A DNA stretch of 64,000 nt from assembly GCA_021234155.1 (NCBI GenBank), contig JAJEKV010000001.1, positions 745,927 through 809,926 of the forward strand. Reading direction: 5' to 3'. The first letter of the stretch is position 1; each line of letters starts with the position of its first letter. Positions 1-13,779 of this stretch are shown piece after piece. The stretch is from Isoetes taiwanensis. Taxonomy: Eukaryota > Streptophyta > Lycopodiopsida > Isoetales > Isoetaceae. A program made the translations under genes and the position numbers. The notes under the pieces were generated by a model. The model was not told the DNA's origin and ran no database searches. It saw only the letters and a list, made by a program, of their open reading frames with translations.

Positions 1-840
1 AGTCCCTCTTAGTGCATTACTAGATTTCGCCTGTGCGGTACAAGAACCCCACCCCAGGGGCTAAGGGCCAGATCGGGCTTAGAATGAGGTTCGTGAAACT
101 CACCCTTTGACCGATCCCTCCGTGTGTAAGGCCCATCGGGATCAGAGTGACTAGGTCTAATGGCTTGCCACCGAAAGTGCGGGTAAGGCATGGGCCCTAC
201 ACCCGCGGGGTGGAGTTCACCTTCCAAAGGTTAAGTCGGTAAAGGGCAAAGGGCCCTCTAGTCACCTTTGGGTCACATGTAGACTCTGAGGGAGTGATCC
301 CTACCGCCCCATCTGACCGAGATGTAAATCCCGTGAATAGCCCCTTTGGCTATGCACCCGCAAAAGTTTCACCAAAGTCCCAACACTTTCAACCTACTCG
401 CAGAAAAGTGTGCAATGTGAGGGGCGGATGGAGGGATAAACCTAATGCCATGTTCTTATGCCACCAATCCATTGTCATGATTCCGCCTCAAGAATGAACT
501 CAAGGCCCAAGCTTGTTGGGCCTATCCCCCGTGGTCCGAAAGCCCCTTGGGTAGGAACTTCCCTTTGCATTAGCCGATCTTTGTCTATGCAGATATGTGG
601 TGAGCCATCCTTCGGTGATGGTCATGATGTGCTTTGATGTATATGTACTTACATATGTTTACCTTCCGCAGCCTAGGCAGGCCCCGAGGGAGATGTGGTA
701 AATGACACCTTTCATTCTTCCCAATCGGATTGCAAAGGGATGTGTGGAGGGCCCTTGGGGACGCCAAAGGGAGCCGGTATAGGGATGAATCGCTTGTATA
801 ATGGTATGAGTGCACCGTGATATGAGTAGGGGATGTCACA
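1..840 (+). repeat. 5' LTR of LARD-like element, unit 1 (left end cut by window)
   Basis: This is the first of four copies of a roughly 0.9-kb sequence; the others are at 18,125-19,042, 33,336-34,266 and 51,736-52,637. It ends in GGGATGTCACA (the CA of a TG...CA LTR), and what follows matches the primer-binding-site region of the copy at 33,336. Copies 1 and 3 are followed by the primer-binding site and copies 2 and 4 are not, so I read 1 and 3 as 5' LTRs and 2 and 4 as 3' LTRs. The first roughly 90 bases seen in the other copies lie outside the window. The long blocks shared by all copies, such as GTCTATGCAGATATGTGG near 580, contrast with scrambled short patches between them. Confidence 0.75.
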
Positions 841-857
841 AAGGGTATCGTGAAAGC
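841..857 (+). other. Primer-binding site, unit 1 (corrupted)
   Basis: At this position unit 1 reads AAGGGTATCGTGAAAGC, where unit 2 has an intact TGGTATCAGAGC complementary to the 3' end of initiator Met tRNA. The unit-1 copy keeps GGTATC and AGC but is altered in the middle, either by mutation or by base-calling error. Confidence 0.5.
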
Positions 858-1049
858 AATGTTCTTGGAGACCAAGAGCAAAGTTAATCCCACCATGCCA
901 CTTGACCATGCTTCCAAGAGTACTAACTTGATAGGATCCTCAAACCCCTAAAGTGGGAAAATGTTTTCATTTTGTAGTTTGTGCCAATAGTAAATAATTG
1001 TTTAATTGGAACTTAATAAGACTAAAAAGAATGAGCCAAAAATTTGCTG

Positions 1050-1356
1050 TGTAAGGTGGTCTCACAAAATTGACCGGTCGAAGAAACCAAACTCAGTTCC
1101 TTGAGCTGCAGGCACGTAAGGTAAGGTGGTCATGCCGCCACCGGGTCAAGAACTAAACTTCATAATAAGGTGGTTCCCCAACAACCGTCGAAGAACTAAA
1201 CTTCAATTTGAAGGTGGTCCTCAAAATACCTGCCTGGTCGGTGAACTAAACTCTTAAGAACTAAACTTCAATTTGAAGGTGGTCTCACAAACAGCTACCG
1301 GGTCGGGTAAGAACTAAACTTCAATTCTTGAGCGAAGCACTAAACTTCAATTCTTC
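1050..1356 (+). repeat. Leader tandem array, unit 1
   Basis: Just inside the primer-binding site, a unit of roughly 50-65 bases recurs about five times. Each contains AAGGTGGTCTCACA, then a CCGGTCGAAG-type segment, then AACTAAACTTCAATTC. The array is imperfect and its unit length varies. It sits where the untranslated leader of an LTR element would be. The equivalent is at 34,478-34,785. Confidence 0.75.
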
Positions 1357-1968
1357 ATACCTAGACCATGTCCAAACTAGTCCAAAACACCTCCAAATTG
1401 ACTATAAGGAGTCCATTCCCCTAACTAACTCGAGGAGACTAGCATGAATAGACCTTTAGATCACCCAAATTGGACAAGTTTAACCCAATTTATTATGTTC
1501 ATTGTGCACGCGCCTACCGTCAAAGAACTAAACTTTTTAGTTTTTGAGCAGGGCGCAACCGTGGAGACCTCCAAACTTTTGAACTTCCATAACTTGAGCT
1601 ACAGAAAGCAAATCGCCTGAAAATTGTTGCAATAGGACCATTAGACAGCCTAGAATCCATTTGTGAGCTCAAATTAGGCTAGAAATGTCAAACCCCAACT
1701 CAAAATGACCAAAATTGTTCAAACCCTTGAATTGTTTTTCCAAACTATGGTTTGTTTTGTAAATAGAAGCATACCTCATTAGTAGCTCAAGTAAGTATTG
1801 CTCTCACCGAAGCTGATGCCTTACTCCTAGATAGAAGTGCCCAAGAACACCCCTTTGTTATAGTCATCTAGACCTCAAAGATACCAACCCCAAGTCCAAC
1901 CAAGCAGTACATCACCGGGTCATGCCAAAAGCATAAACCTTGACCTAATTCTGTCCTCCCAATAGAGT

Positions 1969-2259
1969 TTGACTTATATAGCCGCCACATTGACACTCCC
2001 TATTGCCGAGATACCTAGAAAGGAGCTAGAGTCTAGAGCTGCCCAAGTCACCTCATGTGTAGAGATTTGGACTCCCCAAACAAACTTTGTTAGGGACCTT
2101 AGAGTATGCCTCAAACATCATGGAGGTTTTGCAAAACAACCCTCATGTCATGCCATACACACACGCCCCAATATCCATAGACTTGGATATTATAGATATG
2201 TCTCCAAAGAATGCCGCCGAGCCATCTTGCTTGGGTTTATAGAGCCCAAAATGTTGTAG
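1969..2259 (+). CDS. Unidentified ORF in LARD interior (doubtful gene)
   Basis: This open frame of 96 codons shares its N-terminal half with the duplicate at 35,403-35,609. Both copies contain IAEIPRKELESRAAQVTSCV near residues 12-36, and then the frames part because of single-base length differences between the copies. I recognise no domain, signal peptide or membrane segment. It lies about 1.1 kb inside the primer-binding site, where a gag gene could begin, but there is no zinc knuckle and no capsid-like sequence I can name. It may be a remnant of gag, a captured exon, or chance. Confidence 0.2.
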   Translation: MTYIAATLTLPIAEIPRKELESRAAQVTSCVEIWTPQTNFVRDLRVCLKHHGGFAKQPSCHAIHTRPNIHRLGYYRYVSKECRRAILLGFIEPKML

Positions 2260-5200
2260 AAGAGCCCTTCAAGTAGACCCTAGGGACTCTAGAACATACA
2301 AGCCGCTATTCTGGCGGATCGGCTAGAGCCACAGAAGAGGTAGAGGCGCAACCCTTCAAGACATCAAGGTCAAGAGAGGGAAGCACAACACAAACACCTA
2401 AACCGACAAACGAGTAGAACAGACCATCTACCTAGCATCAATCTTCATCAAATGGGAAGGATATTTGGTAACAAGCTGCATCAAGAATTTTCTAGATGTC
2501 AACCTCTCTGGCCATCACTAATGGCCATGAGCTCACATCAGAAAGAGGATCTCGACGTCAGCACAACTCGACGCATATGAGTTTCAAATAAAGGAAGAAC
2601 GAACGCAAAGAAAATACATGTGCAGAAGACGCTAGAATCGAGCATCGCATTAGCATCATTTTAGAGCTAGGCGGGCATAATCTTCAAGGAGAGAAGCCAT
2701 GGGTAATCCGGAGCGAGTAGAAACCAGAGGGAAGACCACCACCCACCTTGCAGCCAAAAGGGCTCGCTTAATGTCAAGCAATGTCAACAAAAGGGGAAAC
2801 TAAAGCTACTTAACCACAAAGCACCAAACACTAGGACAAGCTTCCAGCCCCTTGCACCAAAGAGGAGAACTTTCATCAAAGTTCCAAAAAGTAGGAGACC
2901 ATGAGGGGGGGGAGAGATGCATATCGTGAAGGAACATCTCCGATTTGAAGGCCTATATGATTATTAGGGTGAAGATCAAGGAGGGAGCATATTCCTCACT
3001 AACAAGAATTCCGACCCGTAAAACACCTAGAAAACCAAAGGAAGAACGATCTTACTATGTGTCTCCCAGAGTACGAGACTCAATGGATAGGACCTAAAGG
3101 ACTGAGGAGACGTACCCAGCCAGGTACAAATCACACAAAGGCAATTAAGGAGCTATGATAGGTGCAATGGAGATGACCATACTTCCGTGCACGAGAGGCA
3201 CTCTCGAATGTAGCAAAGCCCAAGCAATGAGTCGACTCGTGAAATTCACATGCGTAGGAATGATAATGCCCCATCACCACAATCTCAAAGGCCGTGGAAG
3301 ATATTTCAAGAATGCCCAACCGCAATGTACCAGGTGATTCTACTCGTTTATCAATGGCACCTATTACATCGCAACCCCCGCGAACGTAAAACACCGCATG
3401 TAGGGACGCTGAGCGTCAACCGATTCCTCACTTAATTTATATGCAATATACATTAAGGAGGAGCATCTTTCTCAAGGATCACATCGACTTAACACTTCGG
3501 AACTCGGGCGCGGATGAGCCTCGGATTACATGAAGCTCAATAATAGTAGCAAAGATCTCAAAGGAATCCCGAGTCAACCGTAACAAAGAAGATGCAAAGA
3601 AACCAAAGGGTCAAACGCTGATAGGAGGAGGGGAAACCCTAAAGGAGTATAAAGTAAACAAGTAGATCTTCGAGTTGTTTTGAAAAAGTGATGAATTAAA
3701 ATCCCAATGTAAATGCGAAGATAGGTCTATTGTATATCCTGTGCTCACAGATATAGTGGAGAAACATGAGTTTAAAGTCATGTTTTACGGATTTAGTGCT
3801 TAGATCGTAGAAGCTTTCACTCACTACCAAAAGAGGGCAAGCGGCCAAAACTATAGCCCAAGATCAAAATGGAAGAGCAAGTAATGAGGGAGAAACGACC
3901 GAGGCCAAGCAAACCTTCGACCCAAACACTTCCGCCGAAGTGCCCCAAAGTAGAAGACAAAATTGGCCCACCCAATGTCGGTAATAAAGAGACAACATCC
4001 AGCCATGTCAAGATCATCGCCACAAGACTGTGACATCGCCGATCAACATACATCCCTCCCGGGCAAAGCAACACTTGACGAACTTATGACACGAGGGCCC
4101 CAACAATAGAAGGAGTTGCCCCCCTTCACGGAAAGCCAACTAAGAAGGCAACATCTCAACCATAATTCCACCTTGTGGTAGTATAGGTGATGCCATGACA
4201 CATATATTAGATGGAGATGCACTTAAAAGGCACCGCTAATTTGGTGAGATATGCCTTCAACAACAGTGATGGCTTGGCGTAATTTCTACCAAGAATTAGA
4301 AGAGAAGAAGCCGATCATATTCCTGACATGTGGCACGCCAAACGCCAAAGGTAGAAGCATCTGGCTACCTTAATGACAAGGATAGTAACCAAGCACCTTC
4401 GCAAAAAAGAGAGTTCAAGATAATAAAAAGCTATTCAACGACAAGAGTATATCTAAGGCAAAAAGTACTTCTTCAACTCAAGGATCAAGCCGCTACAGAT
4501 ATAAGGATCCATCATCCCCAAAACATAGCCAGTAGGAGGAGAGCCATGATGCCTTACTTGCTGTGGAGACCCATGCATAGAGGGACAAAGGTCGAACTCA
4601 AAGCCGAGAAGTGTTAGCAAATCACTTCTTCCACGAAGCTTCCTAGAGGCAAATGAGAATCAAACCCGACGAGCACAATCAAAGCCACCTAAGGTACCTC
4701 AAGAGAAGAAGACGGCATAGCACCGCGGAACGCGGGACAACGCCCAAGCCATGTGGATCGAGGGGATCAAAATAAGGAAGTTTGAAGCCTCATAGGCGAA
4801 ATGATGACTTGCACGCCGACTTGCATGCAACTTGGTGAACCCAAGGATGGACGCATCCAAAAGAACAACCACAGAAGAGAACAACCCGTGAGGAGTATAG
4901 CCAAAGGAATCGCAAGATAGCCTCAAGAGACGCCTCAAATAGCCCAAGTATCATGAAGGGGGAACAATTATCGCCTGAGAACAGATTTGGGAAGGAAATG
5001 CATAGGAGAGTAACTATAATTATGCACACATTGTTAATGTACATCCAATGTATTGAAACCACTTGGTGAGATTGATCTCCTCTAAGAAGGAATCATTACT
5101 AGGATAATTGTTAACCATGTATAAATCTAGTACCTCCAAAGAATAATCCAACCGAAAGAAAAGAAGTAATCTAACAAGTCCTACCAACTTGTTACGATGA

Positions 5201-7296
5201 CATCAATTATTGGTAGGAATATTCCAAGAGCTAAATAACTAAGAAAGGGGAATCTCTAGAATATAAAAAGAATAGTACATGTAAGATACATCTAAAATAA
5301 ATAATTATAGTAATCAAATAGTCTTTTGAGACAAAAGGAATTGTCATGATACAAAAACCTTGGTTTAGAATCGCTCTAACCAAGTAGGTAACCCATAACT
5401 AGATTGAAATAAATATGTGCATCCATCTTAGATGATTATATATGCCGCCTAAGGCTAGTAAATTAATGCGCCAAGTAAGAAGCGATAACCTCTTAAGGGG
5501 AGAGATAGGATATGACGCTGTGTAAACGCCATTAAAGGAGTGCAGACCATTTTCTTTCGAAAGTGGGAGGGCTCAATCTTATGATTGAACGTGATTTGCA
5601 TCAAATTGACCCACCCACAGAATAGAGTTCACTCGCAGAATGGTCGAAGAGAATAGAGCGTAGTTGATAGATACCTTAGTGCTCGTGGCCTTCAACGTAT
5701 GTAGACCGACGAGTAGCTAACTACCACCAAGGAATGGAGCAAAACTATGGGAGCAACGCAAACCACTCAAGTCATCTCCAAATTACCTCGACTGCCAATG
5801 GGTGGATGCATTCTAGCCTTAGGTAAGGCGCAGTATGCATTACAAGCTTTAATGTATCTTATAAATAAGTTACATATAGATCCTAATAATTGCATAGAAA
5901 TTACCTCAGACGCATATGTGCTTAAATAAGTTAAATAACAAATCCATAATGGAGGGGTAGCATGTTAATTAATCCTTCAAAGGGATGAAATTCCTTCCAA
6001 GGATAGCTATATGACCCTGGGTCCTTATAAATATAAATAGAGAATAGAATTCTGATATACTTAAGTGCATCTTAGGGATATACTTCCAAGGGTAATGCAA
6101 AGACCCAAGGAAGAGAATAAGAAGCACATCTAATTCTTGTGTATGATAATTAAAACCTTCTCTATGTAACAATAGGTCTAAAATCGTGGTTATTGTTTAA
6201 ATAATCATATCTAAAAAGTAATTAAATATTGTAAAGCTTAGAGTAAATATAATTGTACTATCGAAGAATGCATCCGATGCTATGATAATGTTAATTCATA
6301 AATATTACCTTAGGTAATTATGTAAATCACATGCATTAAAGGAGCCAAAGAAAAATCCCGTCGCATGTCGATTTTGTGTAGATCTATAGCTTGCCTAGTT
6401 AAGAGACCCACGCATGCAACCTATGAGGTAAGGGGGTTGCATGCTTGTTACCGATGATGAGATTACTACGGTGATTCTAGGACGGTGGTAATGTCATCAG
6501 GCATGACCATGTTCTCATTGGAAAGTCTACTGTCCCACTAAGAAGACGATCTTTGGAGAAAAAGGAGGTCATTGAGGAATGCATTGATAGAAAAAAGCAC
6601 CTCTAGCCCATATATGCTTTGATAGGAGGAACCGCCTTCACGCCTATATACCTGGAAGGACCTATCCTCTACGCTAGGCAATCCAAAGGTGGTAAGTACA
6701 TGAGCGCATGGCTGCATTATAGGCGTTTGCCTCCCTCCAATGATGGAAGAATCATCCTCTTCCTATGCCGAGATTAGCCATGCATTCATGTAGATAGGTG
6801 TGGCGTACCATATAACCAAAATTTTAATTAATATAAATGGTAACGAGTGTTGACCAAGTAGCCAATAAGAGCGCCCGAGGGCCACGGGTCTAATCTGATG
6901 TAAGACATGCAACACAAATTTTGTTATAACGTTGCAAGGGATGAAGAGTACCTTAGAAGTGTAAATTTTGTATGAAATTGATAAACTTTGATAAACTTAA
7001 ATGTTGTATTAAGTAGGTTAATAATTACCTTGCTATGGATTAAGTTAAGAAATTGGTTAATCGATAATGAAATAGCACAAGAATGTCTTAAACATTACCT
7101 TAGAGTAATTCTAATAATTAAGATAGTAAGTATGTAATTATAGATATTGTAAATTTATGATTTTTAAAAAGCGAAAGACTTGCAAAATACAAATTTTGTT
7201 GAATGTGTCACCCTTTTAAATAATAATTGTATATGAAAGTGTTAAATTGTGATAAACTAAATGTTGTGATAAACGGAGACTAATAAGTACTTTGTT

Positions 7297-7345
7297 TTAA
7301 CACTAGAGTTGTCCCCAGATTCATTTCTCGTGACCAAAATGGTCC
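7297..7345 (+). repeat. Left terminal inverted repeat and subterminal palindrome
   Basis: TTAACACTAGAGTTGTCC is followed by GACCAAAATGGTCC at 7,332-7,345. The first 18 bases match the reverse complement of 13,786-13,803. Confidence 0.75.
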
Positions 7346-8815
7346 ACCATACCCCCGCCACTTAAAACCGATATATCTCCCACAAAGATAAATTTTAATT
7401 TTAAAATATACCACCACTATTTGAGTCTTCACTTGATTTTAACGACCGTGAGAATTCTGCACCATTGGATACACCTTTTATATTGGTATGATTGTTCAAA
7501 CTTGAAGAATTTGGCAGCTTTTACAAAGACTCTAAAACCATTTTCTTCAATTTTCTAGCATAAAGTGTCTAAACCTTGCTAAAATATGAAATTAATTGAT
7601 GTATTATGATAAAACATATCAATTTGCATGTTTCCATGTTTTGCCACTATCATTTGATTTTAAATTGAAGTCACAAACCCTATTTTGCTTAAAATGCCGC
7701 ATGAGGTTCAAGAATTAATTTCTCTTATTATTATAAGTTTTGACTTAGTTTTTGTGACAATGAGTCCTTAACTAGGTAACCTATAGTCCAAAGAATTTTT
7801 TATGTTTATATGTTTTATTAGTATCGCTATTAATTTAAGAAATTATTGTACGTAATTCAAAATAAAAATATGGGTTAAAGTGCTTCCAATAAATCCCATC
7901 CATAAGTCTCATAAGGATAGTAAATGCATTCTAATCAACTCTATGTAGGAATTTACTTATCAACATAAATATAGTGTAACTAGGGTATAACCCATGCATT
8001 ATCTAGATCTAAACGAAGCTCTAAATATAAATGGATGAACACAAAGAAAGGTTCCAAAGTGCATTGATTATACCTTTATAGGTCTAAAACTCAACAATAA
8101 TGTAGGTAGTGATAGCTATTGATGAATAGAGGACAATATCAACAAGTTTAGCCATGACTATAAATAAATAGATCAAAAGACTTTCCGCACTGTTTAGTTC
8201 ATCTCAAAAATTAACTTATTGCACTATAATTCTTCCATAAGCCTCCTTTAAATGGCTTAATGTATGATAAAAAAGGGATATTGAGATCCTTGTTGTGGTC
8301 TTATTAGGAAAAAAAATGAAGAAACCCGCTTTATTTCTCATAATATTATAAAAGTTAGACAATGTGTGGCTGCTCCAAAAAGTGTTGTAAAGTCTAAGTA
8401 GGACTTTTTATGATAGGCTACCTGCTGGCAATATATATTCCTAAATTTCATGTTAGGATAATATATATTATATACAAGATTTGAATATAAATAAGCATGG
8501 ACTATGTATAGGTCCGTGGATTAAACCAAAATGGATTGAGAAAATTTCTCATTTATTTGCATTGGTTCTATTCATTTTTGTTTCCTACAATAATATTATG
8601 ATTTCATCGCCAGAAGATAAATCTTGAAAGGTGTAAGTGGACTTTTCTCATACATTAAAAGTAGCCCTTTAACTACTTAATTTTTGTGTCTGATATCACC
8701 TTTAGATAGACAATCCTCCCTAATCAACAAATGTTATTATATATAATGATATAAACTATATTCTAAAAGAATTGATTAAGATGATGATGTTCTTAACTTT
8801 TAACCGAGAGGTCAT

Positions 8816-9160
8816 GTGGACCAATAATTGGCATCACATAGCAGTACCTAGCTTGATCTTTCTTTAGGCATATCTTTTCATATTTTTCCTTGTCTATCTG
8901 CATTGCTATCTTAACTTTGGGAAGCTTTGAAATATGGTGTTTGACGCTCATTTTCAAGGCACAAATCTAGAGATCAAATATGGAAAATATTTGATGATAA
9001 CTTGAACTAATACTAAAAAGTTTTAGCCCAAACCTAGCAATAGATATTTTTTTAGTGATAGAGGATCCTATGAAATATTAATATCCCCAAATTCTGGGCT
9101 TGAGATCCAATAAGGTAAAAGTTATTATTTAAAATGAACCTCGTGGACCAAGAATGGTCT
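8816..9160. repeat. Dispersed copies of the GGACCA..ATGGTCC motif
   Basis: GTGGACCAATAATTGG occurs at 8,816-8,832 and GTGGACCAAGAATGGTC near 9,143. They match GGAACCATTATTGGTCC at 13,395-13,411 and GAACCATTTATGGTCC at 13,765-13,780 in the opposite orientation, and the palindrome at 7,332. Repeated short subterminal motifs are transposase-binding sites in CACTA elements; a binding role here is inferred. Confidence 0.45.
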
Positions 9161-10199
9161 TATGTACGTAAACCTTTTATTGATTTTATCATGATCGTGG
9201 CTTTTGCTCTTTTTCTTTTATTTGTTTTTTCATTGGTTTCATATCCATGTAAGTATTATATTATTAGTAATAAAGTAAGCCGCTTCACTGCTGCCGGCAA
9301 GTTTGTAATCAGAAATGATAATCCCGCAGATTCACTTTGGAACGATGTCTTTGACTTTGTTCACTCTTAATCTAATGCATGATATCAAGTGTTATATGCA
9401 ACTCCCACTTTTTAATATCTTCTCACCGCACATGTTAGACTACAGGGTACATCTCATAGCCAAAGACATAAGGCAATATAGTAAGAAATCTATACACGTA
9501 GAAATCTCTATCTATGAGAAGGTGAACACTTTTATCGTCCCATGAATTGTATTCACGACTTTGGAAATAGTTCACAAAGCTTTTGAGACAGATACACAAT
9601 GGTTGGTTCATTGAGCTTTGCCTAGACAATGGTACAACCACATCCTTGAAAACCACCCCTTTTGAGGTTTAATTTCATTACATTCATGATATTTGTTTTC
9701 CAATTAAACCACCAAATCAAATCTGGTTTGTTTCATGATACCAATAAGAACTTTTTACATAATATTTTACCCTTAATGATAAGACCGGTGGTAAAGACTA
9801 AGGAGAATGGAAAGATAAGTAATGAAACACATGCACAAAACCTATATAATGTCATCAAGAATTAATAGCAATGGTTGAAAAAATTCCAAATGCCTACCCC
9901 AAGTTCATGTAGCAATAGTAATTAATAACAATGGTTGAAAATTCCAAATGCCTACCTCAAGTCTATGTAGCAATAGTAGAAAATTTTAAACGCCTACCCT
10001 CAAGTTCATGCATAAAGAAACATGGAGTTTTCCCCTTGGGATGGAGTTTTCCCCTAATTTTGTATATGATCCTTGTTCATTTTCTAAATATTCATGACAA
10101 TTTACTTAATAAAAGAAGAGTATATTTAAAGCACGCCTTCTATATCCAAGATCTTCTATACCCACATCAAGTAAGGATCATCCTCCAAGGCCATTTCCA

Positions 10200-11000
10200 A
10201 ATACAGTATTACGTGAATCAGAGTCAAAATGAAAGAATTGGGTACTGAACAAATCTAACTAAAATTCACCATATAACAAAGGCAAAAATCAAGTCAAGTA
10301 TTTTATTTTCAAATGAACTTTGTGTAGATAATAATAATAATGTACATGGTTCAAAAAAACTTAGACAAAAAAAAAAAATATTTGCACTTTAGAAAAAAAA
10401 TACTTTTGCACAAATATCACACAAATTTAGGAAGTAACACTACATTCAGACCGGTAAGGCCAATTTTTTTCATTTTATGATAGCTAGTATAAGATCCATA
10501 TTAGCTAGCATAAGATCCGTGATCTTGCAAGTTGTTTGGCTCACAGCAACAAAACTTTCTAGTCCCAGATTATTCTATGGCAAAATCATCCACCAAAAAT
10601 GATGATGGATATGTTTCTTCATTGGGCCATATTCCAAAACCATACGCATATCCTCGCAATAGTTATAAGGCATCAAGTCAATGCATAAATTATGCTATAT
10701 ATCATTAAAAAAAAAAGGTAAACTGATCAAGAATAGCTTGCAAGCTTTGTAACTTATGAACATTAAAGCCTCAGAAAAAAAAAAGGTAAAACTAAATGAT
10801 AGCCCAAGCTTTGTAACTTATAAACATTAAAGCCTCAGAGATACTTGTTTCCTTTAAACACGATTTTTTGCATTGTGTTGTCTTGTTGCTTGAATCTCCA
10901 AATTTTGCTCTCCTTTTGTCACCACATTTTTAGTCACCACATAGGATATTAAATATGAGGATTTCAGAGATTAACCGATCACTTAATCGCTTAATTATAT
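10200..11000. other. AT-rich stretch with short direct repeats, no gene seen
   Basis: This part of the TIR element contains homopolymer A runs and a direct repeat built on AAGCTTTGTAACTTAT followed by AACATTAAAGCC (near 10,743 and 10,808). A second direct repeat, AGCTAGCATAAGATCC-like, lies near 10,480-10,515. No coding signal is visible. Confidence 0.4.
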
Positions 11001-12014
11001 CATAGGCTTCTCGATACATAATACAACAAATTTGAATAATTCAAGCTAAGTATTTTGCTCCCCGAGTAGGAGACTTTTAGAGAAGACGAGAAGATGCCGC
11101 CTCCTCCAAGTGTTCACGGATAGATGATTGCGATAAGTCCAAGATTTACACGGCCTAACTAAGGCATATTTTCTTCTAGATTCATGATTCAAACCATTGT
11201 CAAATAAATAGAGATGTCTTTTGTGCCCCGAGGTAAGTTCCCATTTGCCGACCGCTTCATGACAAAATCAAGTAGAAACCCTATTAAAGACAACTCAAAC
11301 TTGAATATCTTAGCCATAAGCATCAATCTGATCAAGGTCGCTCTTGGATCCCCGCGAAATGTCCTCTTTTCCTTTACTTGTTGTCCCCAAAGGATATGTC
11401 TAGCTAATTGTGTGACTTAAACATTTTAGCTCGATTATAACCAAAACTTACATGGAAATCTCAAATTTCTCGATTGACGCTTTTAGAGCTCCTCAAGGAT
11501 ATTTCCCTGCAATGTCGGGTCTCAAGCTCTAATACAACAAAATTGGAAATAGTGAGACTCTTTTGAATAGTCGCTTTGAGCAAGCCGCCATCACAAAAAT
11601 ATGTATGTGTAATACCGAGAGGCTAAAAACCCCGAACAAAGGGTGCTTAGCCTCTATCAAGAAAAAACTTTTGTTTTTTATTTTAATTGATCAATGTGGG
11701 TCCCCAAGACACGTAGCCTCACAAAGCCCAAAAGCCTACCACGGTTTTGATCCGCCATAACTCGAGTCGCAAGCGTGATGACGCCACCAACCCTCCTCGC
11801 CTCAACGCTTCTCATCAGTTAGAGTAACTTTTTTTCACGCCAAGACAAATCATTCAGCTTTAATAAGCACCGCCATTGCATTGCAAACCGCCTCTCACTT
11901 GTATCTTAATGGAAAGCTCCTCATCGCGGTGATCCCAAAACCTGCATTGCTTTTCACAAAGGCTCCAAGCGAGGAATTTCCATTAATTGTTTGCTCATAT
12001 GAGCGCTTTTGAGA

Positions 12015-12215
12015 ATTTTTGATTTTATGTAAATCTCCAACTTGCAATTTATAATGCAAGACTCTATGCTAGTTGTTCTCTATTCCTCAGCAAAGGAAGC
12101 TTATCTCACTTCTAAATAGTAAGAATTTTGATTTTGAGAGTGAATCTCCAACTTGCAATTTATAATGCAAGGCTCTATGCTAGTTCTCTATTCCGTGAAG
12201 GAAGCTTCCAAATAA
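12015..12215 (+). repeat. About 105-bp tandem duplication inside the TIR element
   Basis: The core CTCCAACTTGCAATTTATAA, continuing through ATGCAAGACTCTATGCTAG, occurs twice about 105 bases apart. Each copy is followed by a CTCTATTC...AAGGAAGCTT segment. The duplicate in unit 2 is at 45,492-45,690. Confidence 0.75.
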
Positions 12216-12412
12216 TGGCAGGATGCTGTTATGGGAATGAATGGAGGATAAGAACAACCGCAAAGACCCCACAACATATCTCCAAACTATCAAAATGGAA
12301 GAAACATGCAAACATAAAACATTAATGCATTAGCGTCAAACTATGAGTAGCTATGCCATGAATTAATAGGACTTCTAAGCATACATTTATTTCAAGGCTT
12401 TGAGAGCACAAT

Positions 12413-12560
12413 TAAGAGCACATGCCATAGATGTCAACAAACAAAACTTTTTCTCTCCTCCGCCATAGAAAATCACGCAGGGCCAATATTTTGCAAATCA
12501 TGCAGGCCTCTAAGAAAAAAAGCTATGCACGCTGAAGCTATAGCAGCTCATTTCATCAAA
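12413..12560 (+). pseudogene. Captured exon-like fragment, unit 1 (frame broken)
   Basis: This corresponds to the open frame at 45,875-46,036 in unit 2. The segment encodes an Ala/His/Lys-rich stretch including CKSCRPLRKKAMHAEA and ends ATCAAA|GTAAGG, a good plant 5' splice donor at 12,561. In this copy the reading frame is broken in the patch at about 12,450-12,466 by a small length difference from unit 2. Coding-like sequence ending at a splice donor inside a DNA transposon suggests a captured host exon. I do not recognise the parent gene. Confidence 0.35.
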
Positions 12561-13779
12561 GTAAGGTCAGCTCTCGCTGCTTCTTTGCCGTGATGCAATT
12601 TCAAACCGCTTGATTTCTAATCTGCAGATCTCTTCACTGACAATTATTCTTTTTACATGCACACAAATCAAAGATTTGCACGTAAAAAGTTGTAAATAGA
12701 AAGTTCATAGCCAAAATCTAGAGATATATAAATATTATGACCGATATGAATTGATATTAAGATTGAGGAGACAATTTCCTAAAAGAGGCGCCTACGCCAG
12801 ATTTTGATTTACTGATGGCATGGCCAGGTTATAAAGAATACTTAATTTACTGATGGCATGGAGCTCGAAGTTAATGTTGGTAGCAGAGCAGTTTTAAAAC
12901 CTAGAAGATTGCAGCAGAGTAAGTCCACCGCTAAGTTAGTAGTGCATTATGCAATGAAATATCCGCGGTTTGTTCCACCTTAAATGCAACGCGTAAATGC
13001 AAAGGGATTCCCCACTATAACTCAGATTTTAAGCCTTAAATTGAAATAAACGTGGAAAAATGCTTACCTGGTCAAGATTGGAACGATCCACCATCCGATA
13101 GCTAGATCTATCTCCACCGTCTTAGATTAGGGCAGGATGCAACACCCTATAACATTATAATATAGGATTTTTTCAATGACATACTATTTCAATAAATTTC
13201 TTTCAAATATAACAAAATAGACATCAATTAAAAGTTGCTTAAAAGTGTTATTATAAGTTAAAGTCTTCAAATTACAAAATCCAAACAAATATTTTTATGC
13301 ATGGACCAATTAGTCAAGTACTTATATACCAAATTTGAAGTAAAAATCATTTTCATGCAAAAGTTATAGAATTTTATTTGAAAAAATTCCTCGGGGAACC
13401 ATTATTGGTCCACGTAAGACAGAAAATCAACTCTTCGCTATGTTTGATCACTATATCTTCCTTTTCTAGACTCGGATTGGAACAAGGTTTTTTGTGTATT
13501 AATCCTTATCTCGTATAGAAAATATCATTATAATGAAAAAATAAAAAATCCTTTTTGAGACAGATTTTACATTATGTAAACATGAAGCAAACCGACTTGA
13601 CCCCTTGATTCATCTAAACATAACTTTCAATTTTGGGGGTATATGCATTCTTAACTATTTTTCCCCGTAAGTAACATGACCGCCATATATTAACATGTAG
13701 AAAAGGGTTTAACTCAATTTTATGTCATTGATTTTATATGAATTTTAAAACGAACTGCATAAATGAACCATTTATGGTC

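Larger units (their letters stand above)
858..7296 (+). mobile_element. Internal region of LARD-like LTR element, unit 1, left part
   Basis: About 6.4 kb lie between the primer-binding site and the nested CACTA-like element. No reverse transcriptase, integrase, protease or zinc-knuckle gag motif can be read on either strand in this copy or its duplicate. The longest open stretches are short and differ between copies: 96 codons at 1,969-2,259, and a 151-codon ORF present only in unit 2 at 36,209. The region is purine-rich and AGG/GAAG-rich from 2,300 to 4,950, then AT-rich from 5,100 to 7,290. LTRs and a primer-binding site around a long non-coding interior match the definition of a large retrotransposon derivative (LARD), which depends on another element's enzymes. 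Alternatively it is a gag-pol element decayed or mis-sequenced beyond recognition. Confidence 0.5.

Noticed and set aside
9134-9370. 78-codon frame with a strongly hydrophobic middle, possible membrane protein
   Set aside because: The frame is not preserved in unit 2 (near 42,620-42,860), and the hydrophobicity comes from T-rich DNA. Likely chance.
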